A DNA stretch of 5,638 nt from an uncultured Atopobiaceae bacterium. GTDB lineage: Bacteria; Actinomycetota; Coriobacteriia; Coriobacteriales; Atopobiaceae. The DNA lies in assembly GCA_947303905.1 (NCBI GenBank), contig CAMYZR010000117.1, forward strand, positions 1-5,638, given 5' to 3'. A program made the position numbers and the translations under genes. The notes beneath the pieces were generated by a model. It did no database searches, was not told the origin of the DNA, and saw only the letters and a list, made by a program, of their open reading frames with translations. Of the stretch, positions 5,078 to 5,638 are shown piece after piece (position 1 is the first letter of the stretch; every line of letters begins with the position of its first letter).

Positions 5078-5295
5078 ACGCTACGATTGTCAGTCAACGA
5101 GTAAGCCACTGGCTCCTTGTCCACGTTACAAGCTAGGAGAAACAAGCAGTGCGTTAGAGTACATATGGGCACCTTACGACTATCGAGAATATATTGGTTC
5201 TCCCAATAGTGTTCAATAGGAGTACTTCTATAACGACCCTTCATACGGACTAACGGCCATTTGTGTTCTATAGACCGCTGTCACGCTCTTAAACA

Positions 5296-5324
5296 TTGAA
5301 ATATATAAACTTATCCTATATGAA
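5296..5324 (+). promoter_or_regulatory. Candidate promoter for the RCC1-like gene
   Basis: TTGAAA (5296-5301) resembles the -35 consensus. A -10-like sequence follows as TATATG (5317-5322, 15-bp spacing) or TATGAA (5319-5324, 17-bp spacing), all in a strongly AT-rich setting about 50 bp before the start codon. It is the best promoter-like sequence in the window, though the spacing is ambiguous. Confidence 0.42.
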
Positions 5325-5335
5325 TAATACAAGTA

Positions 5336-5355
5336 TGTCATATGTAGGCATGACA
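5336..5355 (+). promoter_or_regulatory. Inverted repeat just before the RCC1-like ribosome binding site
   Basis: TGTCAT (5336-5341) pairs with ATGACA (5350-5355) around an 8-base loop, ending about seven bases before GGGGAGGG. It may be a leader hairpin or a protein site; it is short enough to be chance. Confidence 0.3.
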
Positions 5356-5372
5356 GAATCCGGGGAGGGCAA

Positions 5373-5638
5373 ATGCTGAGGAAGGGTAAGATTCGAAGCG
5401 GGTTGGGTCAGCTCTTTCTACTGCTGGTCGTTGCGGCAATCATGGTGGAATTACTCCCAGTGAGCTCAGTGGCTGAGGGGGAAGAATTCGCCGAGAAGAG
5501 CAAAAGCGGAGACCTGTTAGAAATGAAGATGCTCTCGGCTTGGGATTCATCCAATGCCGCGAGCGCAATCCAGCAAGTCGTTGCTGAGAACATAAACTCT
5601 GCAGCAGTAGTCAATGGAGACTTGTGGGTCTGGGGCGA
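5373..5638 (+). CDS. Secreted RCC1-repeat-like protein, N-terminal part (runs off window)
   Basis: Eighty-eight codons are visible. The N-terminus has a positive segment (MLRKGKIRSG), a hydrophobic core LFLLLVVAAIMVELL (14-28) and a plausible signal-peptidase I site after SSVA (about residue 34), so the protein is exported. A polar segment follows (35-75), then SAAVVNGDLWVWG at 76-88. That last segment is the typical opening of an RCC1 beta-propeller blade (S-A-A-x-x-x-G-x-L-W-x-W-G). Bacterial proteins of this type are long extracellular proteins with several such blades, often with further surface domains, and probably mediate binding. Only one partial blade is in view, so the family call is moderate. 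GGGGAGGG lies four bases before the ATG at 5373. Codon use is more AT-rich than in the genes to the left, suggesting separate ancestry. Confidence 0.6.
   Translation, partial: MLRKGKIRSGLGQLFLLLVVAAIMVELLPVSSVAEGEEFAEKSKSGDLLEMKMLSAWDSSNAASAIQQVVAENINSAAVVNGDLWVWG

Larger units (their letters stand above)
4661..5098 (+). mobile_element. Internally deleted IS200/IS605-type element (boundaries estimated)
   Basis: The element contains a shortened Y1/HUH transposase gene, two tight GC hairpins near the left end (4668-4688, 4696-4714), a hairpin over the tnpA ribosome site (4775-4792) and one after the tnpA stop (5063-5077). IS200/IS605 elements carry no terminal inverted repeats; they use such subterminal hairpins and short cleavage tetra- or pentanucleotides. 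GTCAAC occurs on both sides, at 4655-4660 and 5093-5098. This fits the family habit of a left target motif that resembles the right cleavage motif, and gives the proposed ends and a length of 438 bp. Complete IS200 elements are about 700 bp, so roughly 200-260 bp are missing. The insertion lies directly downstream of a terminator, a harmless site. Boundaries are inference; the element identity is much firmer. Confidence 0.7.
5099..5372. other. Intergenic AT-rich region between the IS element and the RCC1-like gene
   Basis: No supported gene was found on either strand. GC content falls here, to 25% over 5281-5340. The stretch contains a small inverted repeat, TATTGG (5192-5197) and CCAATA (5203-5208) around TTCTC, a direct repeat of TTCTATA (5226-5232 and 5266-5272), and the promoter and leader of the downstream gene. 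The base composition differs sharply from the genes to the left. Confidence 0.6.

Noticed and set aside
4780..5244. A 154-codon minus-strand frame covering tnpA and the flank to its right
   Set aside because: Half of it is antisense to tnpA and the other half matches no family I recognise. There is no convincing start context.
1..5638. CRISPR array, tRNA or rRNA genes, toxin-antitoxin or phage-defence cassettes
   Set aside because: No regularly spaced repeats, no tRNA cloverleaf or rRNA sequence, and no paired small genes of these classes were seen on either strand.

Overview
The window is about 5.6 kb of mostly GC-rich bacterial DNA. It carries four intact genes, one gene cut by the right edge, and two decayed transposase remnants. 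The gene content (RpiR regulator beside a lactose/cellobiose-type PTS EIIB, a Cthe_2159-like secreted carbohydrate-binding lipoprotein, a DUF362 protein, an IS200-type remnant, a secreted RCC1-type protein), the GC-rich codon use and the strong Shine-Dalgarno sites suggest a host-associated Coriobacteriia-type actinobacterium (Olsenella/Atopobium-like). This placement is an inference and not proven from the window.

Layout. Positions 1-158 (minus) hold the N-terminal part of an IS630-like transposase helix-turn-helix in two frames, running off the left edge. Positions 267-1172 (minus) encode a MurR/RpiR-family regulator, divergent from a free-standing PTS EIIB gene (1381-1833, plus). The divergent spacer contains a perfect 9-bp inverted repeat. 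The EIIB gene ends at a very stable hairpin terminator. Then comes a lipoprotein gene (2091-3434) whose upstream region carries a perfect match to the degenerate LacI/CcpA (cre) consensus and a stem-loop whose 3' arm runs into the ribosome binding site. A terminator separates it from a DUF362 gene (3555-4580), which also ends in a textbook terminator.

Immediately after that terminator sits a short IS200/IS605-type element (about 4661-5098). Its tnpA has lost its middle: the HUH motif and the C-terminal tail are present in one open frame, but the catalytic-tyrosine segment is missing. The hairpins expected at both element ends and over the tnpA start remain, so this looks like a non-autonomous, internally deleted derivative. 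To its right the DNA becomes AT-rich (25% GC over 5281-5340) and leads into the start of a secreted RCC1-repeat-like protein gene that runs off the right edge.

How it fits together: the left half looks like a sugar-sensing unit (SIS-domain regulator plus orphan EIIB) next to a surface carbohydrate-binding lipoprotein that may be under catabolite-type control. The right third is an accessory region marked by an IS200 relic and a base-composition change. No complete novel defence or other multi-gene system is visible. The most unusual items are the spliced-looking TnpA, the cre-like site plus RBS hairpin ahead of the lipoprotein gene, and the perfect operator-like repeat in the rpiR/EIIB spacer.
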